Part shown: piece after piece, positions 17,101 through 24,348 of the stretch
How positions within the stretch are numbered: position 1 is the first letter of the stretch
Layout of the letters: every line of letters starts with the position of its first letter
Assembly: GCF_025263485.1 (NCBI RefSeq)
Contig: NZ_CP079863.1
Span: forward strand, 5,914,570-5,978,569
Origin: Mycobacterium sp. SMC-2
GTDB taxonomy: Bacteria > Actinomycetota > Actinomycetes > Mycobacteriales > Mycobacteriaceae
DNA length: 64,000 nucleotides
Reading direction: 5' to 3'
Notes under the pieces: generated by a model
What the model was told of the DNA's origin: nothing
The model's database searches: none
Seen by the model: the letters and a program-made list of their open reading frames with translations, nothing else
Translations under genes and position numbers: made by a program

Positions 17101-18669
17101 ATGGCGATCACCATCCCATCCGGCCGGCCCAACTGGCGCTTCATGCGCTACGTTCGGCCGCCGACGAGAGACTCGAAGTTGGAGCCTCTGTACCCATTGA
17201 GGCCGGCAACGCGCCCGGTGCGGCTGGGCATTGATGTCGGGACCATCGCGGAGCCGCCGGAGGAGGGCTACATCACCGGGTTCCTGACGCGCGACGAGAT
17301 CGAGGTGCACCTATTGATCCCGGCGGCAACGGAAGCTCCGAGCGGGTGGACCGAGTTGCTCGATGAACCGCCTTGCCACACCGTCAATTTCACGAACGTA
17401 GCTGACGCAGGCAAGTTCTGCGACGCGGCCGAGTTCTCCGTCAGCACCGCTCGTGGCGAGAGCTACCGTGCCTGGTCCAAGGCTCGGTTCTTCGCCGCGT
17501 ACCAGCAGCTCGATGAGCACGATGCGCCGGACGGCCTCCCCCCGTTGACGCTCGATCAGCGACATCGTGCAGCTGCCTATGCTGCCGCCGCCGGGGCTGT
17601 TGGCATCGATGCCATCGTCACCACCGCCCCCACTGCGGGACGAACAGATGTCGCCGACAACGATGTGGTCGTCAGCGTGACACCCGACGCGGCTGTACCA
17701 CTCATCGGTCACTACTTGCGGGTGACTAGCAATCCGGTTGTGACGGTCGAGCGCGGCATGTTGGTGGGTGGCGGAAGCTGGGAGACGACGGAGTCGACTG
17801 CGACCATCGTCAATCTTTACGACTGGGGCACGGTCAGCGGATTGCCATACTTCGATGCCGCTTCAATGTTTGCGGCTGCCGCTAAAGGTGGACCTGAGGC
17901 CGCAGAGGCATTCACGTCGGTTCGCATCCGCCTGAGACGTGCAGCGCGCGCGTTCGACGATCTGCTGGCCGCGCTGTCGAACCCGCTGGACGGGAAGCGG
18001 AACGAAGATGTTGCCGAGGCTACCGCTGAAGCTTTTGACCGTGAATTACTCTATCTTGCAGCAGTTTTCGATATTTTCGGGCGTGCTTACCAAGCGATGG
18101 TCGACCCGTCAGTTGATCGGAAAAAGGCTCGGGGATCACTCGACTCGCGGACCTTCATCGACAAGGAAGTGCGAACGCAGTACGACCAGTCACTTTTGGG
18201 TGACGTGACGCGCCTGCGGGTGTATGCGTGGCTCTGCAAGCAGTTGAGGAATCACATCCACGATGGCGTTCTTGCCGTCGACACCCACCCTGGCCGCAGC
18301 TACGGCAACACGATGAACGTGGCGCTGAATCTCAGTGTGATTCCCGAGTTAGCCCTCGGTGCCGACAATGAGATGACTCAGCACCACTACGACGCGCTGG
18401 GAGTGTGGCAGACCGAACCTGTTTCGCCCTTTACCGGTTCGTCAATGGTGGCCGACCTTGCGACAACCGGTTTCACCCTCATCCGAGCGGCGCTCGAGTA
18501 CATCGAAGCGTTCACGAAACTTATCGTCCGGAACAAACCGGCGAATGCGCCGTCGTCTAGTGCGTTCCTGGGATGCGTGCAGGCTCGTCCGGGCGAGGTC
18601 GAGCCAGCGCCCCCAAAGCGAGCAGTGTTCTATCAAGCACTGTTCGGATTACATCCGGACAGCGTGTAG
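17101..18669 (+). CDS. Unrecognised 522-residue protein
   Basis: A long, well-formed frame from ATG 17101 with no clear ribosome site, possibly leaderless. I see no transmembrane segment, signal peptide, Walker box or nuclease motif. The N-terminal half is beta-rich (repeated V/T/I strands). The C-terminal half (about 270-480) is helical with a basic patch and a HxHDGVLAVDTHPGR-like stretch. It is the last cargo gene before the conserved AICE transfer cluster. It could be an accessory or defence gene, but nothing in the sequence proves a function. Confidence 0.7.
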   Translation: MAITIPSGRPNWRFMRYVRPPTRDSKLEPLYPLRPATRPVRLGIDVGTIAEPPEEGYITGFLTRDEIEVHLLIPAATEAPSGWTELLDEPPCHTVNFTNVADAGKFCDAAEFSVSTARGESYRAWSKARFFAAYQQLDEHDAPDGLPPLTLDQRHRAAAYAAAAGAVGIDAIVTTAPTAGRTDVADNDVVVSVTPDAAVPLIGHYLRVTSNPVVTVERGMLVGGGSWETTESTATIVNLYDWGTVSGLPYFDAASMFAAAAKGGPEAAEAFTSVRIRLRRAARAFDDLLAALSNPLDGKRNEDVAEATAEAFDRELLYLAAVFDIFGRAYQAMVDPSVDRKKARGSLDSRTFIDKEVRTQYDQSLLGDVTRLRVYAWLCKQLRNHIHDGVLAVDTHPGRSYGNTMNVALNLSVIPELALGADNEMTQHHYDALGVWQTEPVSPFTGSSMVADLATTGFTLIRAALEYIEAFTKLIVRNKPANAPSSSAFLGCVQARPGEVEPAPPKRAVFYQALFGLHPDSV

Positions 18670-18676
18670 TGGACCC

Positions 18677-19108
18677 CTAGCAGCCCGACACGAGGTTGAC
18701 GCCGTCATGGACCCGCGAATGAGTTTCTTCGTCGAACGCGTCCAGTACACGCACCGCGAATGCAGGATTCATCGCTGACTGAACTTCCTCCCTTGTCATC
18801 CAACGAACCTCGCGGGCTTCCGCAGTGGGGTGAGTGTCCCCATCGGCCGGATGGCAGCGGTAGACCAGAGCGACAATCCCATGGGTCAGGTTCTTGTAAA
18901 CGCCGGTGAGACGTTCTACCTTCACCGTCAATCCGGTTTCCTCAAGGACTTCGCGCCGAACACCGTCCTCAAAAGATTCGCCTAGTTCGAGTACACCACC
19001 AGGGGCTTCCCAGTGGCCGTTGTCGTCCCGCCTGATCACGAGAACGCGATCATCGTCACGCACTACGATGCCGGCGACACTGACCGAGTGCTTAGGCGAG
19101 GTTGCCAT
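18677..19108 (-). CDS. Nudix hydrolase, Pif-like
   Basis: A 143-residue single-domain Nudix protein with a complete box, GGVLELGESFEDGVRREVLEETGL-type spacing (GX5EX7REVXEEXG) at residues about 38-60. AAGGAGG lies upstream of ATG 19108. It is divergent from the GntR repressor and next to the transfer genes. pSAM2 encodes a Nudix protein, Pif, that blocks redundant transfer between cells carrying the element, and the genomic context is the same here. A housekeeping nucleotide-cleaning role is possible. Confidence 0.85.
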   Translation of the reverse strand: MATSPKHSVSVAGIVVRDDDRVLVIRRDDNGHWEAPGGVLELGESFEDGVRREVLEETGLTVKVERLTGVYKNLTHGIVALVYRCHPADGDTHPTAEAREVRWMTREEVQSAMNPAFAVRVLDAFDEETHSRVHDGVNLVSGC

Positions 19109-19151
19109 TTCTGGGGTCCTCCTTGTTCGATGCCGGCAGAAGAGACACGGG

Positions 19152-19181
19152 TTGACTGGCTTCCTAGACTAGTCGTCTAGA
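19152..19181 (+). promoter_or_regulatory. GntR promoter and KorSA-type operator
   Basis: A -35-like TTGACT (19152-19157) is followed by TAGTCGTCTAGA (19170-19181), whose reverse complement TCTAGACGACTA recurs exactly before the next operon (20027-20038). The motif sits about 4 bp before the gntR start, so autorepression and a near-leaderless transcript are likely. CTAGAC/GTCTAG forms a 6-bp dyad here. Confidence 0.6.
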
Positions 19182-19184
19182 CAT

Positions 19185-19982
19185 GTGATGGAAGGCCAGC
19201 GGGTGCTGCAACTTGGACAAATCGACAGAGCCGATGACAAGCCGCCATATCGGCAGATCGCGGGCATGTTGCGAGAAGCGATCCGTTCCAACCGGCTAGC
19301 TCCCGGGGAACGACTGCCGTCTGAGACGGAACTTATCGAGCATTTCGGTGTGGCACGCATGACGGTAAGACAAGCTGTGCAGGAGCTTCGTTCCGAGGGA
19401 CTGGTCGTCTCGCAGCATGGCCGCGGGGTGTTTATTCGCCCGACGCCCCCCATCCGCCGGCTCGCGTCGGATCGATTCGCGCGACAGCATCGCGCGGCAG
19501 GCAAGGCGGCGTTTACCGTCGAGGCCGAGAAATCGGGTTACTCGCCGCAAGTCGACAATATTGCGGTGAGCCGCGAGAAGCCGAATTCGTTTGTAGCGGA
19601 ACGACTTCGATTATCACCGGACGATGACATCGTCGTGCGATCGCGCCGCTACCTGGCGAATGGCCGACCGGTTGAAACGGCGGTCTCCTTCATCCCGGCT
19701 GCTTTCGCCGAAGGCACGAGGATCGAGCAGGTGGACACTGGGCCCGGGGGCATCTACGCCCGACTGGAAGAGAATGGCCACGTACTCGGTCACTTCACCG
19801 AGGAGGTCGCAGCCCGAATGCCCACTCCCGAAGAACGGCGGCAACTGGAACTCGAACCAGGCGTTCCCGTATTGACAGTGCTGCGAACCGCATATGACGC
19901 GAATGACGTGGCGGTTGAGGTCTGCGACACGGTGAAAGTTGCTTCCGCCTACCTGCTCGAATACGAGTTCCCGGCCCGCTGA
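19185..19982 (+). CDS. GntR/HutC-family repressor, KorSA-like
   Basis: 265 residues from GTG 19185, or ATG 19188. The N-terminal winged HTH is YRQIAGMLREAIRSNRLAPG with PSETELIEHFGVARMTVRQAV (residues about 20-70); a C-terminal UTRA effector domain follows (about 100-255). In pSAM2-like AICEs, KorSA of this family represses the activator and transfer genes and so keeps the element integrated. Matching operators before this gene and before the 20082-21847 operon support the same role. Confidence 0.87.
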   Translation: MMEGQRVLQLGQIDRADDKPPYRQIAGMLREAIRSNRLAPGERLPSETELIEHFGVARMTVRQAVQELRSEGLVVSQHGRGVFIRPTPPIRRLASDRFARQHRAAGKAAFTVEAEKSGYSPQVDNIAVSREKPNSFVAERLRLSPDDDIVVRSRRYLANGRPVETAVSFIPAAFAEGTRIEQVDTGPGGIYARLEENGHVLGHFTEEVAARMPTPEERRQLELEPGVPVLTVLRTAYDANDVAVEVCDTVKVASAYLLEYEFPAR

Positions 19983-20023
19983 GCCCAAAGTCTTCGATCA
20001 ACTGGGCGTCGACCGTTGCACTC

Positions 20024-20058
20024 CTCTAGACGACTATGTAACCTCAACTTGTCTAGAG
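20024..20058 (+). promoter_or_regulatory. KorSA-type operator pair before transfer operon
   Basis: TCTAGACGACTA and a nearby TGTCTAGAGC lie between gntR and the transfer operon. The first is an exact inverted copy of the site before gntR. Two TCTAGA cores 24 bp apart suggest cooperative binding by the GntR regulator. Confidence 0.55.
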
Positions 20059-20081
20059 CAGTTCTCATGAAAGGTCGACAA

Positions 20082-20504
20082 ATGTCTGTGCCGAAATGGC
20101 TCAAGGTGTCACACCAGCAGGTTTTCCCACGCAAAGCGTTTGTGGTGTCCGACGTGACGGCGGTGATCGATTACGAGCGGTCGACGAAGGACAACAAGGT
20201 CCAGGCGACTGATCGAGAATCAGGCGCTCCGTTGTGGCAGGTCGAAGTCCTCGACGGCGACCCGACAGCTAGTAAGCGAGCGCGCACTCTCACCGTCAAG
20301 TTCGCAACGCCCAAGCAGCCTGTGTGCCCACCGAACACTGCCGGAATGCCCTTCACACCAGTGATTTTCGAGGAACTATACATATTGCCGTACGTAGACC
20401 GTTCGAGCGAATCCGGCCGCATCGCGTGGTCGTTTCGGGCCTCGGGTATGACTGCGGACACCGGCAAGGCGGGGTCCTCAGCGGGAGACCGGGTGTCAGC
20501 ATGA
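20082..20504 (+). CDS. Conserved AICE-type hypothetical protein
   Basis: 140 residues from ATG 20082, preferred over ATG 20067 because AAAGG lies 8 bases upstream. It has no membrane helix. The region around VEVLDGDPTASKRARTLTVKF and GMPFTPVIFEELYILPYVD looks like a single beta-rich domain. Genes of this kind often precede the translocase in actinobacterial plasmids and AICEs. Its stop overlaps the translocase start (ATGA), so it belongs to the transfer operon. Confidence 0.65.
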   Translation: MSVPKWLKVSHQQVFPRKAFVVSDVTAVIDYERSTKDNKVQATDRESGAPLWQVEVLDGDPTASKRARTLTVKFATPKQPVCPPNTAGMPFTPVIFEELYILPYVDRSSESGRIAWSFRASGMTADTGKAGSSAGDRVSA

Positions 20505-21847
20505 GTCCGTACGACCCCGTAGTACCTAGCGATCCGTATTCGATTCCAGATCCCGACGCCGGCATCGACTTCTTTGACCTCACGCACCTGCTGGCGGTCG
20601 GCGCCATGTGGCTCATTGCGGTGATCGGCGTGGTCGCCGTTTCGCTCGTCGTTTGGAGAGTGCGTTCCCCCGCCACATTTGGGCGTTATGTTGCAACACC
20701 AGCATGTCGGGCCCGATGGCTGATCTGGGCATCGATCTCCTGGCCACGGGTTGCCAAGGCCTGCGGGTTGTCGACTCCCGAGCACGTCACACGCACGGAC
20801 GCACAGGGCAAGAGCAGGACGAGGACAGTTTGGACTCATCCTCGCCTTCTCGGGGTGAGCATGTTCGGCGACTGCCTACGGATGACAGTCCGAACACGGA
20901 CCGGCCAGACGGTGGACGACCTCGAAAACGCGGTCCCCGCAATTCGTGACGCTGTCGGGGCGCATTCCGCCCGCTCGACACTGATCGGCCCCGGCACGGT
21001 TCGCGTGGAATTCGTTATGAAACAATGCCTTTCAGAGGCAGAGACCGCTGCATTCCCAACCAGCGTCGAGCCGACGGGCGTCGAGGTCGGCCGGCGTGAG
21101 AATGGGTCGGCATGGACTCTGCGCGTCGCCGGCCTGCACACCCTCACTGTTGGGTGCTCGGGTGCGGGCAAGGGCTCCGTTTTTTGGGGCATTGCAGGCG
21201 GATTAGGCCCAGCCATCAAGGCGGGAACCGTGCGGCTGTTCGCCGTGGATCTCAAGTACGGGATCGAAGTGTCAGTCGGGTCTGCACTATTCAGCGGCAT
21301 TGCGACGACCGAGGCCAACGCCGCGAGACTGCTGACCAACTTGGAGGAGCTACTAGACAGCCGCGGTCGCAGGATGGCCGGCCGAGCGCGTTCGCACACA
21401 CCGAGCACCGCCGAACCGCTCGTCGTGCTGCTCATCGATGAATTCGCGGGCTTGACCGCATACATGACGGACGCGGCACTGAGGAAGCAAGTTGCGGGCT
21501 CACTCTCACGCATCCTGACAAAGGGTAGGGCTGTAGGCATCGTGGTCGCCGCATTCATGCAGGACCCTCGCAAGGAGATTCTGCCCATGCGCGGGTTGTT
21601 CACCCAAACCGTCGCACTGCGGCTGCGCTCACGCGACGAAGTCGCCATGGTCTTGGGTGACGGCCTCGCCGACGCCGCCCCCGCGCATCGGATCAACCCA
21701 AATGAGCCTGGTACCGGATACGTCATCGCCGAAGACGGGTCAACGATGCGAGTACGCGCCGACTTCTGGCCCGATTCGCTAATCCGTTCTGTCGCACAAG
21801 AATACGGGCCTACAAGCTCAAGTCGCGCTGGTTCAGCAGAGAACTGA
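20501..21847 (+). CDS. traSA: FtsK/SpoIIIE-like conjugative DNA translocase (TraSA/TraB-like)
   Basis: 448 residues from ATG 20501, which overlaps the previous stop. One or two N-terminal membrane helices (about 32-55) anchor it. The motor has Walker A GCSGAGKGS (about 218) and Walker B VVLLIDEFA (about 310), followed by RILTKGRAVGIVVAAFMQDP. In Streptomyces, one hexameric protein of this type moves double-stranded element DNA between cells. The position just before xis-int matches pSAM2-like elements. Confidence 0.88.
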   Translation: MSPYDPVVPSDPYSIPDPDAGIDFFDLTHLLAVGAMWLIAVIGVVAVSLVVWRVRSPATFGRYVATPACRARWLIWASISWPRVAKACGLSTPEHVTRTDAQGKSRTRTVWTHPRLLGVSMFGDCLRMTVRTRTGQTVDDLENAVPAIRDAVGAHSARSTLIGPGTVRVEFVMKQCLSEAETAAFPTSVEPTGVEVGRRENGSAWTLRVAGLHTLTVGCSGAGKGSVFWGIAGGLGPAIKAGTVRLFAVDLKYGIEVSVGSALFSGIATTEANAARLLTNLEELLDSRGRRMAGRARSHTPSTAEPLVVLLIDEFAGLTAYMTDAALRKQVAGSLSRILTKGRAVGIVVAAFMQDPRKEILPMRGLFTQTVALRLRSRDEVAMVLGDGLADAAPAHRINPNEPGTGYVIAEDGSTMRVRADFWPDSLIRSVAQEYGPTSSSRAGSAEN

Positions 21848-21857
21848 GGACATCGGC

Positions 21858-22091
21858 ATGACAACCCTCGGCATCAAAACCAGCGCCACCGCGACAGCGA
21901 CCTTTCCAGAGCTTCTAACAGCGGAGCAGGTGGCCGAGCTGCTTGGCGTGTCCGCTGCGACGGTGAGTCGATGGGGCGCATTGCGCGAACACGGCGCAGA
22001 CGTGGGACCGCCCTGCTACACGCTATCTGATCGCGTAAGACGTTGGGACGCAGCTGAAGTCCGCGCATGGCTTCGTAAGGTGCGTCGCTAA
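21858..22091 (+). CDS. Excisionase-like MerR/HTH_17 protein (element B)
   Basis: 77 residues from ATG 21858. The HTH_17 pattern is LLTAEQVAELLGVSAATVSRWGAL then YTLSDRVRRWDAAEVRAWL. It is homologous to the element A protein at 2698. Its stop is immediately followed by the integrase start (TAAGTG), the compact xis-int arrangement of AICEs. Confidence 0.85.
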   Translation: MTTLGIKTSATATATFPELLTAEQVAELLGVSAATVSRWGALREHGADVGPPCYTLSDRVRRWDAAEVRAWLRKVRR

Positions 22092-23249
22092 GTGGCCGGA
22101 TCGGTCCCGCGCGGTATCCGAAAGCGGATCAATTCGGCCGGTCTGCCGCGCTATCAAGTGCGCTACCTGGTGCGTGATTCAGACTCCCCGTCGGGATGGG
22201 CTGAGACGTCGTCGACGTTCGCCACCTTGCGAGAAGCGCGGGCATTCAAGGCCGACCGGGATGGCGAAGCGGCGATCGGCGCCAGACGCTTCGACCCCCG
22301 ACTTGGCCGGGCCAAACTCGCCGCTGTCTGGACGCAATACAGCGCGTTGAAACGCCCCGCAGTGTCGCCCAAGACCTGGAGCGGCTACACCCAGCATTGG
22401 GAACTACGCATCAGTCCGCGTTTCGGCCACGTCCCGGTTGATGAAATCAGCCGAAAGGATATACAGCAATTCATCGATTCCATGACCGTCGGTCCCTGGG
22501 CCAAACTCGCCACGCTGCGGCTGCTGCGGTCGATTCTCGACATGGCGCGCGAGGACGGTCGAATCCACAGCAACCCGGCTGACGGGGTGTCATCCGGGCG
22601 GATACCCACCCGAGAACGCCACCGCTATCTGACCGCCACCGAAGTCGCCGCCCTGGCAGCCGCATGCGGCGACCACGGCGACGTGGTGATCATCCTCGCC
22701 TTCACCGGCCTGCGCTGGTCCGAACTCGTCGGCCTGCGGGTCGGCGACATCGACCTAACTGCGCGTCGGCTCTATGTCCGCCAGGCCGCGCCAGAAGTGG
22801 AAGGCCGGATCATCGTCGGGCCGCCAAAAACTCGCGCCGCCGCCCGAACCGTCCCACTCCCCCAAATCGTCATCGACGCGCTCAAACCAAGGATCGATAA
22901 TCGCGCGCCCACAGAACATGCAATCACCTCGCCAAATGGCGGGTTCCTCAGATCAAACAACTGGCGCCGGCATACCGACTGGAACGAAGCCCTAAAGAAA
23001 ACCGGACTGGTGCCGCTGACGATTCACGACCTGCGCCACACCTACGCCAGCCTGGCCCGGGCCTCCGGCGCCGACCTCCGCTACGTCCAGAAGACGATGG
23101 GGCACTCGACGCCGACCGTCACCGCGAACATCTACAGCGACCTCTATTCAGACGAACTCGACCACGTAGCCACGAATCTCGACCGGCTTCAGGACGTCGC
23201 CAAAAACCGGGCGAACGGACAGGAACCGGACACACCGAACCATCCATAG
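22092..23249 (+). CDS. Tyrosine recombinase/integrase of element B
   Basis: 385 residues from GTG 22092, directly after xis. The catalytic residues are Arg208 (TGLRWSELVGL), His312-x-x-Arg315 (HDLRHTYAS), GHSTPT and Tyr348 (NIYSDLY). The stop lies 33 bp from the 3' end of tRNA-Phe, its attachment site. It shares the fold and target with the integrase at 3031 but differs throughout, consistent with two related elements using one tRNA site. Confidence 0.94.
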   Translation: MAGSVPRGIRKRINSAGLPRYQVRYLVRDSDSPSGWAETSSTFATLREARAFKADRDGEAAIGARRFDPRLGRAKLAAVWTQYSALKRPAVSPKTWSGYTQHWELRISPRFGHVPVDEISRKDIQQFIDSMTVGPWAKLATLRLLRSILDMAREDGRIHSNPADGVSSGRIPTRERHRYLTATEVAALAAACGDHGDVVIILAFTGLRWSELVGLRVGDIDLTARRLYVRQAAPEVEGRIIVGPPKTRAAARTVPLPQIVIDALKPRIDNRAPTEHAITSPNGGFLRSNNWRRHTDWNEALKKTGLVPLTIHDLRHTYASLARASGADLRYVQKTMGHSTPTVTANIYSDLYSDELDHVATNLDRLQDVAKNRANGQEPDTPNHP

Positions 23250-23281
23250 AGTGCCATCACCGCGTCCGTGCAGCTCAAGAC

Positions 23282-23327
23282 TGGTGGCCAGGGGCGGGAT
23301 CGAACCGCCGACCTTCCGCTTTTCAGG
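23282..23327. repeat. att copy within tRNA-Phe (right boundary of element B)
   Basis: This is the second copy of the 46-bp direct repeat, covering the tRNA 3' end to the anticodon loop. It marks the right border of element B, where the integrase made its crossover. Confidence 0.88.
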
Positions 23328-23358
23328 CGGACGCTCGTACCGACTGAGCTACCTGGCC
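23282..23358 (-). tRNA. tRNA-Phe (anticodon GAA)
   Basis: The minus strand folds as a complete cloverleaf: acceptor GGCCAGG/CCTGGCC, anticodon loop CTGAAAA with GAA, T-loop TTCGATC, and an encoded CCA end. Its 3' 46 bases are duplicated at 4221-4266. As the element side supplies that 3' half, integration leaves the gene intact. Confidence 0.96.
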
Positions 23359-23384
23359 GGAAGGCATGAAGTGCCTCGCCGAGT

Positions 23385-23461
23385 TGGCGACCCTGACGGG
23401 ACTCGAACCCGCGACCTCCGCCGTGACAGGGCGGCGCGCTAACCAACTGCGCCACAGGGCC
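23385..23461 (-). tRNA. tRNA-Asp (anticodon GTC)
   Basis: The minus strand gives acceptor GGCCCTG/CAGGGTC, anticodon loop CTGTCAC with GTC, T-loop TTCGAGT and an encoded CCA. It lies 26 bp from tRNA-Phe, probably in one transcript with it and tRNA-Glu. Confidence 0.96.
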
Positions 23462-23490
23462 TTGCTGCTGCTCCGCGTCACCGCGTCGCG

Positions 23491-23563
23491 TACCCCCAAC
23501 GGGATTCGAACCCGTGCTACCGCCGTGAAAGGGCGGCGTCCTAGGCCACTAGACGATGGGGGC
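23491..23563 (-). tRNA. tRNA-Glu (anticodon TTC)
   Basis: The minus strand gives acceptor GCCCCCA/TGGGGGT, anticodon loop CTTTCAC with TTC and T-loop TTCGAAT. No CCA is encoded. It is the first gene of the leftward Glu-Asp-Phe series. Confidence 0.96.
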
Positions 23564-23687
23564 CAGAACCGAATCACTCCGGGGTACTCGCAACGAGGTT
23601 TCGTTAGGAGCCACGTCAGCTTAGGTCACCGTGGGCCCAATCCTCAAACGAGCCGCGTTTGGGACCCAAGTATCCTGAATCTCCGCG

Positions 23688-23763
23688 GCCCCTATAGCTC
23701 AGTTGGTAGAGCTACGGACTTTTAATCCGCAGGTCCCAGGTTCGAGTCCTGGTGGGGGCACCA
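23688..23763 (+). tRNA. tRNA-Lys (anticodon TTT)
   Basis: The plus strand gives acceptor GCCCCTA/TGGGGGC (one T-G pair), anticodon loop CTTTTAA with TTT, T-loop TTCGAGT and an encoded CCA. It is divergent from the Glu-Asp-Phe series. Its 3' half is the prophage junction, and the repressor gene on the other strand ends inside it. Confidence 0.96.
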
Positions 23764-24050
23764 GCCGCACCGCCGTCGTCACCGTCGCCGGGGAACAGCT
23801 CGACTTCGGGCATGAGGTCTTCGGGTCGCACTCCTAGCCATGCGGCCGTCACGGCGATGTCGATCGCCGACCATTCCGTCTTGCCTCGGAGTCGATCCGA
23901 CACTGATCCCTGGCCCACTTCGAGGATCGCGGCGAGCTGCTTTTGCGTACGGCCGGCGCGCCACATCAACGTGTGCACCCGTTCTCCAATCAAGCTGGTC
24001 GCCCGCTTCTTCGGGTCGACCTCGGTAGTAACCGTGATGCTCATAGGCAT
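23712..24050 (-). CDS. Cro/C1-type HTH immunity repressor, 3' end inside tRNA-Lys
   Basis: 112 residues from ATG 24050 (ATG 24044 also possible; a TATAGT -10 at 24053-24058 suggests a near-leaderless message). The HTH spans about 28-65 (RTQKQLAAILEVGQGSVSDRLRG). The last 17 residues, GAPTRTRTWDLRIKSP and neighbours, are the antisense of tRNA-Lys, and the stop lies at tRNA position 25-27, beyond the probable crossover. Thus the integrated gene has a host-encoded C-terminus. In phages such as BPs, integration trims a degradation tag from the repressor in just this way. Confidence 0.75.
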   Translation of the reverse strand: MPMSITVTTEVDPKKRATSLIGERVHTLMWRAGRTQKQLAAILEVGQGSVSDRLRGKTEWSAIDIAVTAAWLGVRPEDLMPEVELFPGDGDDGGAAGAPTRTRTWDLRIKSP

Positions 24051-24096
24051 GACTATAGGACATAAACGTCGCTTTGCGACATGCCGTATGAGAACG

Positions 24097-24126
24097 TTGA
24101 CACAATATCGGCTAAACCGATACCTT
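24097..24126 (+). promoter_or_regulatory. Early rightward promoter with repressor operator
   Basis: TTGACA (24097-24102) and TACCTT (24121-24126) with an 18-bp spacer form a SigA-like promoter. A dyad TATCGG-CTAAA-CCGATA (24106-24122) fills the spacer, and a second ATATCGGCT half-site follows at 24137. This fits an operator for the divergent HTH repressor. Confidence 0.6.
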
Positions 24127-24133
24127 CTAGCCT

Positions 24134-24348
24134 ATGGATATCGGCTCACCCGATGTTAATCGGCCCGACCTTGCCAACCCCAACCCGTTCCTTACCGTCG
24201 CCGAAGTAGCAGCCCACTACCGCACCACCGACCGCACTGTGCAGCGGTGGATCCGCGAGGAAAGTTGCCTGCGGTCCGCGTCCCGGGCGGCCGTAGCTAC
24301 CGAATCAATAAGGCCGACGTCGAAGCGTTCGCCGAGGCCGCGTCGTGA
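24134..24348 (+). CDS. Excisionase/Cro-like HTH_17 protein, single-base frameshift
   Basis: The N-terminal half (PFLTVAEVAAHYRTTDRTVQRWIREE) and the C-terminal half (LPAVRVPGGRSYRINKADVEAFAEAAS) are the two parts of one HTH_17 domain but lie in different frames. They rejoin if one A is added to the A run at 24261-24263, giving EEKLPAVRV. It is the first rightward gene after the repressor, the place of cro or xis in related phages. As written the gene is broken; a sequencing slip is likely. Confidence 0.65.

Larger units (their letters stand above)
4221..23327. mobile_element. Integrative element B: AICE (pSAM2-like) in tRNA-Phe
   Basis: The element is bounded by 46-bp direct repeats (4221-4266 and 23282-23327). 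It holds the core AICE set: RepSA-type initiator, Nudix/Pif-like protein, GntR/KorSA-like repressor, FtsK-like translocase, Xis and Int. Int is adjacent to the tRNA, as expected. About 12 kb of cargo separate rep from the transfer genes: TetR-P450, IS21-interrupted tetR, mmpL-hydrolase, a DUF6188-like gene and an orphan gene. AICEs excise, replicate by rolling circle and transfer double-stranded DNA through one translocase. All core genes look intact. Confidence 0.85.
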
